The notes beneath the pieces are model-generated. The model did not search any database and was not told the origin of the DNA. It was given only the letters and a program-made list of their open reading frames with translations. Shown piece by piece: positions 22,017 to 34,332 of a stretch of DNA of 64,000 nt; positions within the stretch are counted from its first letter, which is position 1; every line of letters begins with the position of its first letter. A program made the translations under genes and the position numbers. The stretch spans positions 92,034,334-92,098,333 of the forward strand of contig JAUPFV010000004.1 in NCBI GenBank assembly GCA_036936605.1. The letters are read 5' to 3'. This stretch comes from Limnanthes douglasii subsp. nivea. Taxonomy: Eukaryota > Streptophyta > Magnoliopsida > Brassicales > Limnanthaceae.

Positions 22017-23310
22017 ATGGAAGAAGGAGAGGGCTCCTCTCGGATTTTCAGATCTACTTATCTGGATATTCAATTCCCGACATTGAATAATCATTCAGGC
22101 CAACCGAAGATCAGGAATAATCCAACATTTGAGTTTACGACAAATGTGGAAGGGACAAAAGCGGCTTCTAAGTCCTTTGCTGATATGTTCAAGCAAAGCA
22201 CGGAAAAATTAGTTCATAAAAATGTTCAAAGTTCTTGGATAAATGGTAATGTCGAGTTTAATTTTGAGGCTGCAGATCTATTTGAACTACAATCTAAGTC
22301 TAAGCATACGATTGTTGGAAAAAAATTTACGGGTAAACCGAAATATGCAGTGGTCAAAGCATTTCTTGACTCTTTTAAATTTAAGGGCGAATTTGAAGTC
22401 TCTTCTTGGGACTTTCGTCACATTTTGATTGAGTTTTCGTCCTTTGAAGACTTGAAATTGATCTGGAGAAGATATGTTTGGCAAATTTGTGATAAAATTA
22501 TGAGGCTATTTGTTTGGTCACCCAATTTTAACCCTAACATTGAGAACCCATCTACCCCAGTATTCGTGGATTCGCCTAATCTGCCAGAATTCCTATATAA
22601 CGAGTCCACAATTCAAGAAGTAGCCAAGTCATTAGGCTCCCCTCTAAATGTCTGGGTCCCTGAAAGTAATAGGGTTAGACAAAATCATTGCAGAATGTGG
22701 GTAATTATGGATGTTTCTAAATCTCTCCCTAAGGAAATTAAACTTACTTTTGGGCAACATACTTTTTGTCAAAGGTTAGTCTACAGTAGAGTTCCCCAAT
22801 TCTGTAAGGAGTGTTCTCATTTAGGGAATGCTGATAAAGATTGTAAAAAACTTACCCAAAGGAAACCTGGAGATCAGGTTATAGCCTCCAAACAAGACAA
22901 TCTTGTCCCTGAGTTTCAAATCGAGAAAGATGGTAAAAAGTTGAAGTCAGTGATAGTAAATCAACAAAATGATGGAAAAAAACAGTATCGAAAATATCAA
23001 AGATTCTGATCAAAATGTGGTACCTTTGGAGGGGAATGAGATGATAGAAGCTATCCATATGCTCCAATTGGGTTCCTTAGCTATCGATGTTGATGGGTCT
23101 TCTCTGCATGATCATTCTTCGCCATCGAAACAGACTATGGGTAGTCTCCCTCAGTCCCCTGTAAACATAGAAAAAGTCAGTATTAATGAAGAAAAGAGAC
23201 TTGAGACAAGTAAAGCAAAAAGGTCTAAGCTATCCAGTTCAAAAGGGATCATATTCCCTAAATTTGTGCAACTATTTCTAGCAAAGACATTTTATACATT
23301 GGAGTTTTGA
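22017..23310 (+). pseudogene. LINE ORF1, array unit 2, type B
   Basis: Same protein as unit 1 with scattered substitutions. There is no TGA after GKKLK (TCA instead), but an extra A in the A run near 22975-22981 shifts the frame to a stop at 23009; the other frame then continues to 23310. The zinc knuckle reads CKECSHLGNADKDC: the His ligand is Asn, so zinc binding is probably lost. Ends in MULE DNA at junction 23269-23272. Confidence 0.88.
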
Positions 23311-24016
23311 CTGTGCTACCCATTATAATAACTTGAGAAAAAGTGCGTAATAAATCGATGCTTGTAGGATGGCAAAAAAAATTAAGGACCTCGTCCGTTT
23401 CTTTGTTTGTTCGCTCCTAAACATAGTACTCGTGCTCTTTCAACTACACGAATAAGTATTGCATTTGGGATTTGCCCGCATTTTCTACCAAATGTTTTTG
23501 ACACATGTTGTAGATGATACGCTTCCTAGATACATTTTCCGGATCTTTTAACTTCAAACCATGATATATATCTCTTGGCCGAGAACCGATTGTTGTGAGT
23601 TTACGAGCATACTCCTCCTCCTGCGCTCTTAGCCTCGCAGCTCATGAATGACCATCCAAGTGTAAGAAGGGTTGGTGGTTGTGTTTTCCATTTCTAACTA
23701 CCGATTTCCAATAACTGGGTAGTTCTAACACTGGATTTCCCCTTAGCGTGAACGGACAACCGCATTTTTTTGACAAACACTCACGGTGCTTCTGCACAAT
23801 ACACGGTTTGTAAACACCGTGCCTCTCAGACTTGAAATATATCCTTGGAGTTTTACCGTCTTTACTACTATCCTCATCTTTATCGACCAATGAAACCTAT
23901 GCTTTTGCTTTCCTTGTAAACGCATGCAAGCAATTCTGATTTTGTGTAAACGCTCTCAGTGGTAAAGATTTGGCTATAGTCGGCCATGTTACATGTGCTT
24001 CTCTCAGTTCCTACAG
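23269..24016 (-). pseudogene. MULE transposase N-terminal half, array unit 2
   Basis: As in unit 1; the zinc-finger segment has KPCIV instead of KPWIV, shared with unit 3 only. Cut at the same base of the catalytic core. Confidence 0.82.
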
Positions 24017-24029
24017 AAAGCAAAAATCA

Positions 24030-25084
24030 TGTAAATTAATACAATATTACAATTCATTCACTTCGCCAACAAAAGTAACTCATTTTATATTAAGTAACTC
24101 ATTCAATTGTCAACAAGTTCATACATGTATTTAGACTTTGAAATGAGAACACAAACACAAAATTCGGGAATAAACAGGCATCTAAAACAAACACAAGCAT
24201 AAATCGCGCATTATCGTGCCAAGATTTGTCAAATCTTGGCACGATTTGGTGCCAAGATTTGTCAATTCGTGGCACAAAATCATCGCGCAACTAAGGTAAA
24301 TGAATTAATGATTTTGCTTAAATTAGTACTCAAGTTGCTTGTAATCGTGTTTTTAATTTCCTAATATAGTTATGAATCAAAAGATATTGAAAAAGATAAC
24401 TTATTGTAAAAAGAAAATGAGGATGTTTAATATTGAAAACAAACCTCTAGTTGAATTTTAATATTTCATACGAAGGATATCATATGTGCTCATATTGTTC
24501 TATTGGGCCCTGTTAGGACAATACGGAAGTTGGCGATATATGATTAAAGTTGGAGATGGAATGGATACAAACATAGGTGTTCCTATGATAGGATGGGTTT
24601 GTGATACTATGTACAGATTGGGGTTTCTAATGGAGGATAAATTTCTATTGAGGCCTTGAGCTGATGGTGGCCTGACAACTATTCTATGACTTTAAAACAA
24701 GTGTGGGTCTACATCTTCAATTGGGGTTTTTATTTTGTTCATCTCTTGACTAGATGGGCCAGAATGAGAGGGTGAGATTTTGTTGGCATTCTCGTTATTA
24801 GGTCATTTTGGTGGAGTTGATGCAATCATTATGGATGCTGGTAGTGCCGATACTATTTTTAGTTGGTTTTATTTCGATGTCCAAGAGGGGTTTGTGTCTT
24901 CATTTTCATTAAGATTGTCATTTTCTTGATGAGAGGTGGTGCTTAGAATAATTTTTGGGCTGATTTGAAAGAAAGTTTTCAAAATTGCAGCTGAAATCGT
25001 CGTTGTAGTCACTCCAATCTATAGTATGGTTGATTTGAGTTAATTTTAAGTGTTTTTTTGGGTTTTAAGTCTTAGATTTAGAGT
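24030..25084. mobile_element. MULE 5' region, array unit 2
   Basis: Nearly identical to unit 1 and, as far as I can see, identical to unit 3, including TCAATTCGTGGCAC where unit 1 has TCAATTCTTGGCAC. It contains the perfect palindrome near 24216-24244. Confidence 0.78.
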
Positions 25085-25197
25085 GAAATTAGGTTAGACT
25101 AAACCTAAACAACTTTATTCTTCAAGAAACAAATCAAGAACCCTGATTCGATGATTTCTCTTCTACTCTCATTATGTTCCTTCATTCTTAATCTTTA

Positions 25198-26490
25198 ATG
25201 GAAGAAGGAGAGGGCTCCTCTCGGATTTTCAGATCTACTGATCTGGATATTCAATTCCCAGCATTGAATAATCATTCAGGCCAAACGAAGATCAGGAATA
25301 ATCCAACATTTGAGTCTACCGCAAATGTGGAAGGGAAAAAAGCGGCTTCTAAGTCCTTTGCTGATCTGTTCAAGCAAAGCACAGAAAAATTAGTTCATAA
25401 AAATGTTCAAAGTTCTTGGATAAATGGTCATGTCGAGATTAATTTTGAGGCTGCAGATCTATTTGAACTACAATCTAAGTCTAAGCATACGATTGTTGGA
25501 AAATTTTCTACGGGTAAACCGAAATATGCAGTGGTCAAAGCATTTCTTGACTCTTTTAAATTTAAGGGCGAATTTGAAGTCTCTTCTTGGGACTTTCGTC
25601 ACATTTTTATTGAGTTTTCGTCCTTTGAAGAATTGAAATTGATCTGGAGAACAAATGTTTGGCAAACTGGTGATAAAATTATGAGGCTATTTGTTTGGTC
25701 ACCCAATTTTAACTGTAACATTGAGAACCCAGCTACCCCAGTATTCGTGGATTTGCCTAATCTGCCAGAATTCCTATATAACGAGTCCACAATTCAAGAA
25801 GTAGCCAAGTCATTAGGCTCCCCTCTAAATGTCTGGGTCCCTGAAAGTAATAGGGCTAGACAAAATCATTGCAGAATGTGGGTAATTATGGATGTTTCTA
25901 AAGCTCTCCCTAAGGAAATTAAACTTACTTTTCGGCCACATACTTTTTGTCAAAGATTAGTCTACAGTAGAGTTCCCCAGTTCTGTAAGGAGTGTTCTCA
26001 TTTAGGGCATGCTGATAAAGATTGTAAAAAACTTACCCAAAGGAAACCTGGAGATCAGGTTATAACCTCCAAGCAAGACAATCTTGTCCCTGAGTTTCAA
26101 ATCGAGAAAGATGGTAAAAAGTTGAAGTGAGTGATAGTAAATCAACAAAATGATGGAAAAAACAGTATCGAAAATATCAAAGATTCTGATCAAAATGTGG
26201 TACCTTTGGAGGGGAATGAGATGATAGAAGCTATCCATATGCTCCAATTGGGTTCCTTAGCTATCGATGTTGATGGGTCTTCTCTGCATGATCATTCTTC
26301 GCCATCGAAACAGACTATGGGTAGTCTCCCTCAGTCCCCTGTAAACATAGAAAAAGTCAGTATTAATGAAGAAAAGAGACTTGAGACAAGTAAAGCAAAA
26401 AGGTCTAAGCTATCCAGTTCAAAAGGGATCATATTCCCTAAATTTGTGCAACTATTTCTAGCAAAGACATTTTATACATTGGAGTTTTGA
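25198..26490 (+). pseudogene. LINE ORF1, array unit 3, type A
   Basis: Protein-identical to unit 1 as far as I can compare, with the same TGA (26128-26130) and intact CCHC knuckle, but its 5' UTR has the bases of units 2 and 4 rather than those of unit 1. Junction with MULE at 26449-26452. Confidence 0.88.
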
Positions 26491-27196
26491 CTGTGCTACC
26501 CATTATAATAACTTGAGAAAAAGTGCGTAATAAATCGATGCTTGTAGGATGGCAAAAAAAATTAAGGACCTCGTCCGTTTCTTTGTTTGTTCGCTCCTAA
26601 ACATAGTACTCGTGCTCTTTCAACTACACGAATAAGTATTGCATTTGGGATTTGCCCGCATTTTCTACCAAATGTTTTTGACACATGTTGTAGATGATAC
26701 GCTTCCTAGATACATTTTCCGGATCTTTTAACTTCAAACCATGATATATATCTCTTGGCCGAGAACCGATTGTTGTGAGTTTACGAGCATACTCCTCCTC
26801 CTGCGCTCTTAGCCTCGCAGCTCATGAATGACCATCCAAGTGTAAGAAGGGTTGGTGGTTGTGTTTTCCATTTCTAACTACCGATTTCCAATAACTGGGT
26901 AGTTCTAACACTGGATTTCCCCTTAGCGTGAACGGACAACCGCATTTTTTTGACAAACACTCACGGTGCTTCTGCACAATACACGGTTTGTAAACACCGT
27001 GCCTCTCAGACTTGAAATATATCCTTGGAGTTTTACCGTCTTTACTACTATCCTCATCTTTATCGACCAATGAAACCTATGCTTTTGCTTTCCTTGTAAA
27101 CGCATGCAAGCAATTCTGATTTTGTGTAAACGCTCTCAGTGGTAAAGATTTGGCTATAGTCGGCCATGTTACATGTGCTTCTCTCAGTTCCTACAG
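26449..27196 (-). pseudogene. MULE transposase N-terminal half, array unit 3
   Basis: Same as unit 2, including KPCIV in the zinc-finger segment, and cut at the same CAAC junction. Confidence 0.82.
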
Positions 27197-27209
27197 AAAG
27201 CAAAAATCA

Positions 27210-28264
27210 TGTAAATTAATACAATATTACAATTCATTCACTTCGCCAACAAAAGTAACTCATTTTATATTAAGTAACTCATTCAATTGTCAACAAGTTC
27301 ATACATGTATTTAGACTTTGAAATGAGAACACAAACACAAAATTCGGGAATAAACAGGCATCTAAAACAAACACAAGCATAAATCGCGCATTATCGTGCC
27401 AAGATTTGTCAAATCTTGGCACGATTTGGTGCCAAGATTTGTCAATTCGTGGCACAAAATCATCGCGCAACTAAGGTAAATGAATTAATGATTTTGCTTA
27501 AATTAGTACTCAAGTTGCTTGTAATCGTGTTTTTAATTTCCTAATATAGTTATGAATCAAAAGATATTGAAAAAGATAACTTATTGTAAAAAGAAAATGA
27601 GGATGTTTAATATTGAAAACAAACCTCTAGTTGAATTTTAATATTTCATACGAAGGATATCATATGTGCTCATATTGTTCTATTGGGCCCTGTTAGGACA
27701 ATACGGAAGTTGGCGATATATGATTAAAGTTGGAGATGGAATGGATACAAACATAGGTGTTCCTATGATAGGATGGGTTTGTGATACTATGTACAGATTG
27801 GGGTTTCTAATGGAGGATAAATTTCTATTGAGGCCTTGAGCTGATGGTGGCCTGACAACTATTCTATGACTTTAAAACAAGTGTGGGTCTACATCTTCAA
27901 TTGGGGTTTTTATTTTGTTCATCTCTTGACTAGATGGGCCAGAATGAGAGGGTGAGATTTTGTTGGCATTCTCGTTATTAGGTCATTTTGGTGGAGTTGA
28001 TGCAATCATTATGGATGCTGGTAGTGCCGATACTATTTTTAGTTGGTTTTATTTCGATGTCCAAGAGGGGTTTGTGTCTTCATTTTCATTAAGATTGTCA
28101 TTTTCTTGATGAGAGGTGGTGCTTAGAATAATTTTTGGGCTGATTTGAAAGAAAGTTTTCAAAATTGCAGCTGAAATCGTCGTTGTAGTCACTCCAATCT
28201 ATAGTATGGTTGATTTGAGTTAATTTTAAGTGTTTTTTTGGGTTTTAAGTCTTAGATTTAGAGT
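27210..28264. mobile_element. MULE 5' region, array unit 3
   Basis: Copy of the unit 2 region, with the palindrome near 27396-27424. The last 18 bp (28247-28264) are the LINE target sequence before the full-length LINE. Confidence 0.78.
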
Positions 28265-28377
28265 GAAATTAGGTTAGACTAAACCTAAACAACTTTATTC
28301 TTCAAGAAACAAATCAAGAACCCTGATTCGATGATTTCTCTTCTACTCTCATTATGTTCCTTCATTCTTAATCTTTA

Positions 28378-29671
28378 ATGGAAGAAGGAGAGGGCTCCTC
28401 TCGGATTTTCAGATCTACTTATCTGGATATTCAATTCCCGACATTGAATAATCATTCAGGCCAACCGAAGATCAGGAATAATCCAACATTTGAGTTTACG
28501 ACAAATGTGGAAGGGACAAAAGCGGCTTCTAAGTCCTTTGCTGATATGTTCAAGCAAAGCACGGAAAAATTAGTTCATAAAAATGTTCAAAGTTCTTGGA
28601 TAAATGGTAATGTCGAGTTTAATTTTGAGGCTGCAGATCTATTTGAACTACAATCTAAGTCTAAGCATACGATTGTTGGAAAAAAATTTACGGGTAAACC
28701 GAAATATGCAGTGGTCAAAGCATTTCTTGACTCTTTTAAATTTAAGGGCGAATTTGAAGTCTCTTCTTGGGACTTTCGTCACATTTTGATTGAGTTTTCG
28801 TCCTTTGAAGACTTGAAATTGATCTGGAGAAGATATGTTTGGCAAATTTGTGATAAAATTATGAGGCTATTTGTTTGGTCACCCAATTTTAACCCTAACA
28901 TTGAGAACCCATCTACCCCAGTATTCGTGGATTCGCCTAATCTGCCAGAATTCCTATATAACGAGTCCACAATTCAAGAAGTAGCCAAGTCATTAGGCTC
29001 CCCTCTAAATGTCTGGGTCCCTGAAAGTAATAGGGTTAGACAAAATCATTGCAGAATGTGGGTAATTATGGATGTTTCTAAATCTCTCCCTAAGGAAATT
29101 AAACTTACTTTTGGGCAACATACTTTTTGTCAAAGGTTAGTCTACAGTAGAGTTCCCCAATTCTGTAAGGAGTGTTCTCATTTAGGGAATGCTGATAAAG
29201 ATTGTAAAAAACTTACCCAAAGGAAACCTGGAGATCAGGTTATAGCCTCCAAACAAGACAATCTTGTCCCTGAGTTTCAAATCGAGAAAGATGGTAAAAA
29301 GTTGAAGTCAGTGATAGTAAATCAACAAAATGATGGAAAAAAACAGTATCGAAAATATCAAAGATTCTGATCAAAATGTGGTACCTTTGGAGGGGAATGA
29401 GATGATAGAAGCTATCCATATGCTCCAATTGGGTTCCTTAGCTATCGATGTTGATGGGTCTTCTCTGCATGATCATTCTTCGCCATCGAAACAGACTATG
29501 GGTAGTCTCCCTCAGTCCCCTGTAAACATAGAAAAAGTCAGTAGTAATGAAGAAAAGAGACTTGAGACAAGTAAAGCAAAAAGGTCTAAGCTATCCAGTT
29601 CAAAAGGGATCATATTCCCTAAATTTGTGCAACATAAGAATGTTGCCAAAAACTCTAAACATTCAAAATGA
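28378..29671 (+). pseudogene. LINE ORF1, full-length element, type B
   Basis: DUF4283-like RNA-binding domain and a zinc knuckle with His replaced by Asn (CKECSHLGNADKDC). An extra A near 29336-29342 shifts the frame; the first frame stops at 29370 and the other runs to the natural stop at 29671 after HKNVAKNSKHSK. The natural C-terminus here shows where the array units were cut. The TGA stop overlaps the ORF2 ATG. Confidence 0.88.
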
Positions 29672-32600
29672 TAGTTCTGCTTAACTGGAACGTCTGTGGG
29701 ATATGAAACAAGTTAACTCAAGCAAGGATCAAAGGTTTGAAAAGATCTAAAAAGCTAGAATTCATTGCAATCCAGGAACCAATGGTTTCTGACTCAAAGC
29801 TGGAAAAAATATCAAAAAAGATGGTATTTCAAGGTTGTGCTAATAATATCTCTAATAAAATCTGGGTGATGTGGAGTTGTTTGTACGAAGTGGACACTCG
29901 ATGATCAGTTCTTGCATGTCAGAATAAATCACAAACTAACTTCTGAAGATTTCTATGTTATTGTGGTATACGCTAAGTGTACAAGAAACCTAAGAAGGCT
30001 GCTTTGGGAAAACTTAAAGGCTATTAATACTGGTGACAGGAAATGGATGTTATTGGGTGATTTCAATACTATAGCATCTTCTAATGAACAGCTAAATTGT
30101 GTTACTAATAATCTCTCTAACATAGATGACTTTAATGAATTCATACAGGATTGCAACCTTATGGATGGAGGCTTTACTGGAAACAGGTTCACTTGGACCA
30201 ATAGAAGGCAATGGAGGAGATTGGACAGGGTTATCTATAATGGGGAATGGCTGAGCTATTTTGATAATACTACTATTCATCATCTACCTAAAACATGTTC
30301 TGACCACTCTCCTCTTCTGGTTACTATCTCTGCTATAAAAAGGGCTTCTACATTCAAGTTCCTAAACATGTGGTGTCATCATACTGATTTTTATAGTTTT
30401 GTGGAAGATTGCTGGGGAAAGGAAGTGTATGGTTCTCCTATCAAAAGGTTCTGGTTTAAGCTAAAAACTCTTAAAACTAAGTTGAAAGTGTGGAATAGAA
30501 CGGTATTTGGAAATGTTTTTGATTCCTTAAAACTAGTTGAGGAGGAAATTTCTACTCTTGAAGCTAATCTTATTATCTCAAACTCTATGGATGATAAGGC
30601 TAGGTTGGATATTGATAAAAGTAAACACCTTACTCTTCTAGAAAGGGAAGAGACCTACTGGATACCACAAGCTAATGCTAAGTGGGCAAAGGATGGTGAA
30701 AGGAATTCTGAGTTTTTTTATAAATATGTCAAAATGAAGCATAAGAAGTCTATTATAATCTGGACTGGCTCTAACTCGGAGGATGATCCTAATGCTATTG
30801 AGGACTCTGCTGTCAATCATTTCAAAAACCTGATCTCTGACTGTACTAATCCTTGGTGTTCAAATGTTCTAGAAGACTATATTCCTAAGTTGGCAACTGA
30901 GGCTGAAAATGATGGATTAATGAAGGCTCCTACTGAAGGGGAAATTTTTGAGATTATCAAAGATCTAAGCTCTACTGCTGTTGCTGGTTCTGATGGGTTC
31001 AATGGCCATTTTTACAAATTCTGTTGGCATATTATCAAAAATGATCTTTGCCAAGCTCTAAAGGAGTTCTTTGAGGAATGGCAGTTTCCTATGGGTATTT
31101 TTGCAACTGTTTTATGTTTAATTCCCAAGAGTGCATCTCCTAAGGAGTGGAAGGATTATAGACCTATCAGCTTAACTACTTACTTTAGTAGAATACTTTC
31201 TAAGCTTATCAATAGGAGGATTGTTTTTATTCTACCTAAACTAATATCAGAAGTTCAAGGGGCTTTCACTAAAGAGAGAAGTATACATAAGAACACAATG
31301 CTGGCACATGAATTTACAAAGGATCTACATACTAAATCTAGGGGAGGAAACATAATGCTAAAGCTGGATATGGATAAAGCATTTGATAGGTTTGACCACA
31401 CTTTTTTACTTTGTGTGATGCAAGCCTTTGGTTTCAGGAATGATTTTATAAGACTTATTGAGAGGAATATTGAAAACTGTCATTTCTCGGTCTTAATTAA
31501 TGGGGAGTTGAAGGGTTACTTTAAATCTAATAAAGGGTTGAGACAGGGTCATCCACTGTCCCCAACCCTTTTTATACTGGCTCAGGAGTATCTAATCAGG
31601 TCTCTTTTTCATCTGTATAATACTGATCCTATTATTAGATTCAAAGTGAGAAGTGGTGTTTACGTACCGTGTCTTAGCTTTGCTGATGACCTTCTGATCC
31701 TCTGTAATGGCTCAAATGCTTCTATCAAGAAGGTAATGAGTAGGGTTAAACATTACGAAGAAGTGTCTGGACAGATTATTAATAAAAGCAAATCAAGAGT
31801 GATAGTTGCTAAAGATACTCTACCTCAGAATGTCAGAAGGTTTCAAAGTCTTCTTGGGTTCAAGATCTGTCATCCTCCTTTTAGGTACTTGGGCTCTGTT
31901 ATCAATAATAAAAGGTTGGTTAGTAATTTTGAGGACATCATTACTAAAACAAGGAATAAGATTAATGAATGGGATCAAACTACACTATCATTTGGAGGGA
32001 GGTTAATCGTGATTCAGTCTGTCATATCTTCCTATCCATTATTTACTATGCAACACTCTCTAATTCCTACTACTGTCATTAGAAGACTTGAGGTTCTCTA
32101 CAGTAAGTTTCTATGGGGCTCTAAGCAGGATAAGGCAGCCATGAGTTGGTGTAGGTGGGCAAAGATATGTAAACCTTTTGCTAATAGAGGACTAAATATT
32201 AGAAGCATTGAGGATATGTCTCTTGTCTTTTCTTATAAGTTATGGTTCAACTTGAGATGCCAGAATTCTCTACGGTCAAAGGTCATGAGGGACATTTATT
32301 TTAAGAACCTTCATCCCCTTATGGTCCCCTTACATAGCAGTAGTTCCCAAGTATGGAAGAGAATTTGGGTTATTAGGGACGAAGCTGAAAAATATGTTAT
32401 TTGGCATGTCAAACAAGGGAGTTTGGATTTAAAGCTTGACAGGTGGTGTTCAATTGAGGCATTTAAGAATTTTGGCGAATCGATGGATTCTTAGACTATC
32501 TTATACTCCCTCATTTATTAAGGACTACTGGTCAAATGGATGGATTCTTAATAACCTTGAGAATGTACTGACTCAATCAAAAATTCAGAACATTCTCAAA

Positions 32601-33754
32601 GTTACCGTGGATGATTCTACGAAAGATACATGTTCCTGGACTTTAAGCAATGATGGTTGTTTTAATTCTAATACTACTTGGGAAAAAATTAGTAAAAAGG
32701 GGCATGAATCTTATCTGTATGCAAGGACTTGGAATAAGGTAACCCATCAAAAATATTCATTTCTTCTGTGGAGAATTTTGAAGAACTGGTTGCCATTGGA
32801 CACCATCCTGCAAAATAGAAATATCAAGTTAGCATCCAAGTGTCAGAATTGTGAAAATATTGAAAGTGTTAATCATGTTTTTGTGAATTGTGAGAAGGCT
32901 TGGCAGGTGTGGGTTTATTTCGCTGGGCATTTCAAGGTCTACATCACCAGAAATATGACTATCTCTCATTTAGTGAGAACTTGGTTCTGGTCTACTAAAA
33001 AACAGGTTCATGTCAAGAATATTTTACCTCCTATAATTGTCTGGGTTATATGGATGGCCAGGAATAAGCTCAAAATGAAGAATATTCATTTAAGAGCTGT
33101 GGATATGATTGAAAAAGTCATGCAAATTCTATCGGACTTGGATAGGGCAAAAATCCTAAAGTATCAGCACTGGGTTATGACAATACTATTGGTACTTCCC
33201 TAAACTGTGTGAACCATCTCAAAAGTAAGCACAAACCAGTGGTTCTTAGTTGGGTTTGTCCTAAATTGGGACGTTACAAGCTTAATACAGATGGAGCTTG
33301 TTCGAACAGTGGGGAATGCACTGGTGGTGATATCCTTCGTAATAGTAAGGGAGAGATGGTCTTTGGATTCAGTAAATGGTATGGCAAAGGGAATTCGATT
33401 ATGGCCGAAACTAGGGCGTTTATGGATGGCATTCAGATTTGTCTGTCTAAGGGTCTTTTTTACATTGATATCGAAACAGACTCTAAGCTACTGTGTGAAA
33501 TGATTCTTTCGAATAAATGTCCATGGTTCTTAAGGGCGTCTATCAACTTTTGTTACAGGATTCTTACTCCTACCATGAAGATTACTCATATATTCAGAGA
33601 ACAGAATAAAGCTGCGGACCGGTTAGCTCATTCTGTCTCTGAATACAAAAAGGAAAAGTTCCACGATACGGAGGATGTTCCAGCTAAACTCAGAGCCATT
33701 GTTCTTCTAGACAGCATAGGGTTAAGGCACATCAGACCTAATCCTAAGGACTAA
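29668..33754 (+). pseudogene. LINE ORF2: endonuclease - reverse transcriptase - zf-RVT - RNase H
   Basis: Begins at ATG 29668, overlapping the ORF1 stop as ATGA. The endonuclease starts LLNWNVCGI with QEP near 29780, meets a TGA at 29704 and a frameshift near 29895, and continues with GDFNTI (30058) and SDHSPLLV (30300). Reverse transcriptase: DYRPISLTT (31154), KLDMDKAFD (31362), GLRQGHPLSPTLF (31537) and FADDLLIL (31678), so the catalytic Asp pair is kept. A frameshift near 32440-32490 leads to zf-RVT (KYSFLLWRILKNWLP, CQNCENIESVNHVFVNC; 32750-32900). A last frameshift near 33200 leads to RNase H (LNTDGACSNSG, IETDS, HIFREQNKAADRLAH; 33275-33635). The stop is at 33754. Confidence 0.9.
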
Positions 33755-34105
33755 AGGCTTTACAAATTAAAACAGTGAGTTCTGTTATTACCTTGTATTT
33801 CTGTCGATTCTTCCATTGCTTGTTTTTCTTCTTCAAGTAAGTATGTTGGATCTTTGCTCGCTGGTTGATGACTGTCAGTATGGTGGTCTGGGCTCGAGTG
33901 CTTCGAATAAACAGAATCGTGAGTTGAAGAGTTGCCGGTCGATTTGAAGAGTTGCGTGTCGGATTCTTTCCAGACAAGAGTGATGGGTTTGGACTTGGGC
34001 CTCCCTTGTATAAATTTGGATGTGTTTAAACTTGAGGTTTTTAATACAAGAGTGATGGGTTTGGCCCATCAAATTAAATAAAAAAAAAAGTCTTAGATTT
34101 AGAGT
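33755..34105 (+). other. LINE 3' UTR, poly(A) and right target duplication
   Basis: Contains a short direct repeat of AAGAGTGATGGGTTTGG (near 33976 and 34043), an A run at about 34078-34089 and the 18-bp target repeat at 34088-34105. No coding region. Confidence 0.75.
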
Positions 34106-34332
34106 TGATTTTATGTGTTTTTTGGTATTTAGGTTTATGATTTTTTGGGTTTTTCTTGAATATTAGAGAGAACAGTGGTAAGGGGGGAGAGAAAAGAGGA
34201 GGTAGAAAGTGAGGTCGTTGAAATAGTTAAGATTTTTATATCCGGGAGTATTTTCGTATTTACAAATTTAGTGAAAACACATTAGAATTAGAGCGTTACT
34301 ATAAAAAAAAAACGGGATCTTGATTTAGGTGT
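34106..34332. mobile_element. MULE 5' region, copy II (right part)
   Basis: Continues exactly where the MULE sequence was cut at 18722: TTGATTTTATGTGTTTTTTGG, as at 13003. Similarity to copies I and III stops after GGGATCTTGATTTAG near 34332, a possible end of the element. Confidence 0.7.

Larger units (their letters stand above)
18724..28264 (+). repeat. Tandem array of three LINE-MULE chimeric units (3.18 kb each)
   Basis: Units start at about 18724, 21904 and 25085. Each has a LINE 5' UTR and nearly all of LINE ORF1, then at a CAAC junction a MULE segment (transposase N-terminal half on the minus strand and the MULE 5' region) up to the LINE target sequence. A full-length LINE follows at 28265. 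The spacings are 3180, 3181 and 3180 bp, and the 1-bp difference is the extra A in the B-type ORF1. Units 1 and 3 are type A, unit 2 and the full LINE are type B. Confidence 0.93.
28265..34087 (+). mobile_element. Full-length plant LINE (L1-type, RNase H-bearing)
   Basis: Starts GAAATTAGGTTAGAC right after the target sequence and ends in an A run at about 34078-34089 followed by the right target duplication. It carries a short 5' UTR, ORF1, ORF2 (endonuclease, reverse transcriptase, zinc domain, RNase H) and a 3' UTR of about 330 bp. ORF1 has one frameshift, and ORF2 has one stop and about three frameshifts, so it cannot move by itself. Near-identity of the array units suggests the rearrangement is recent. 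Confidence 0.9.
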
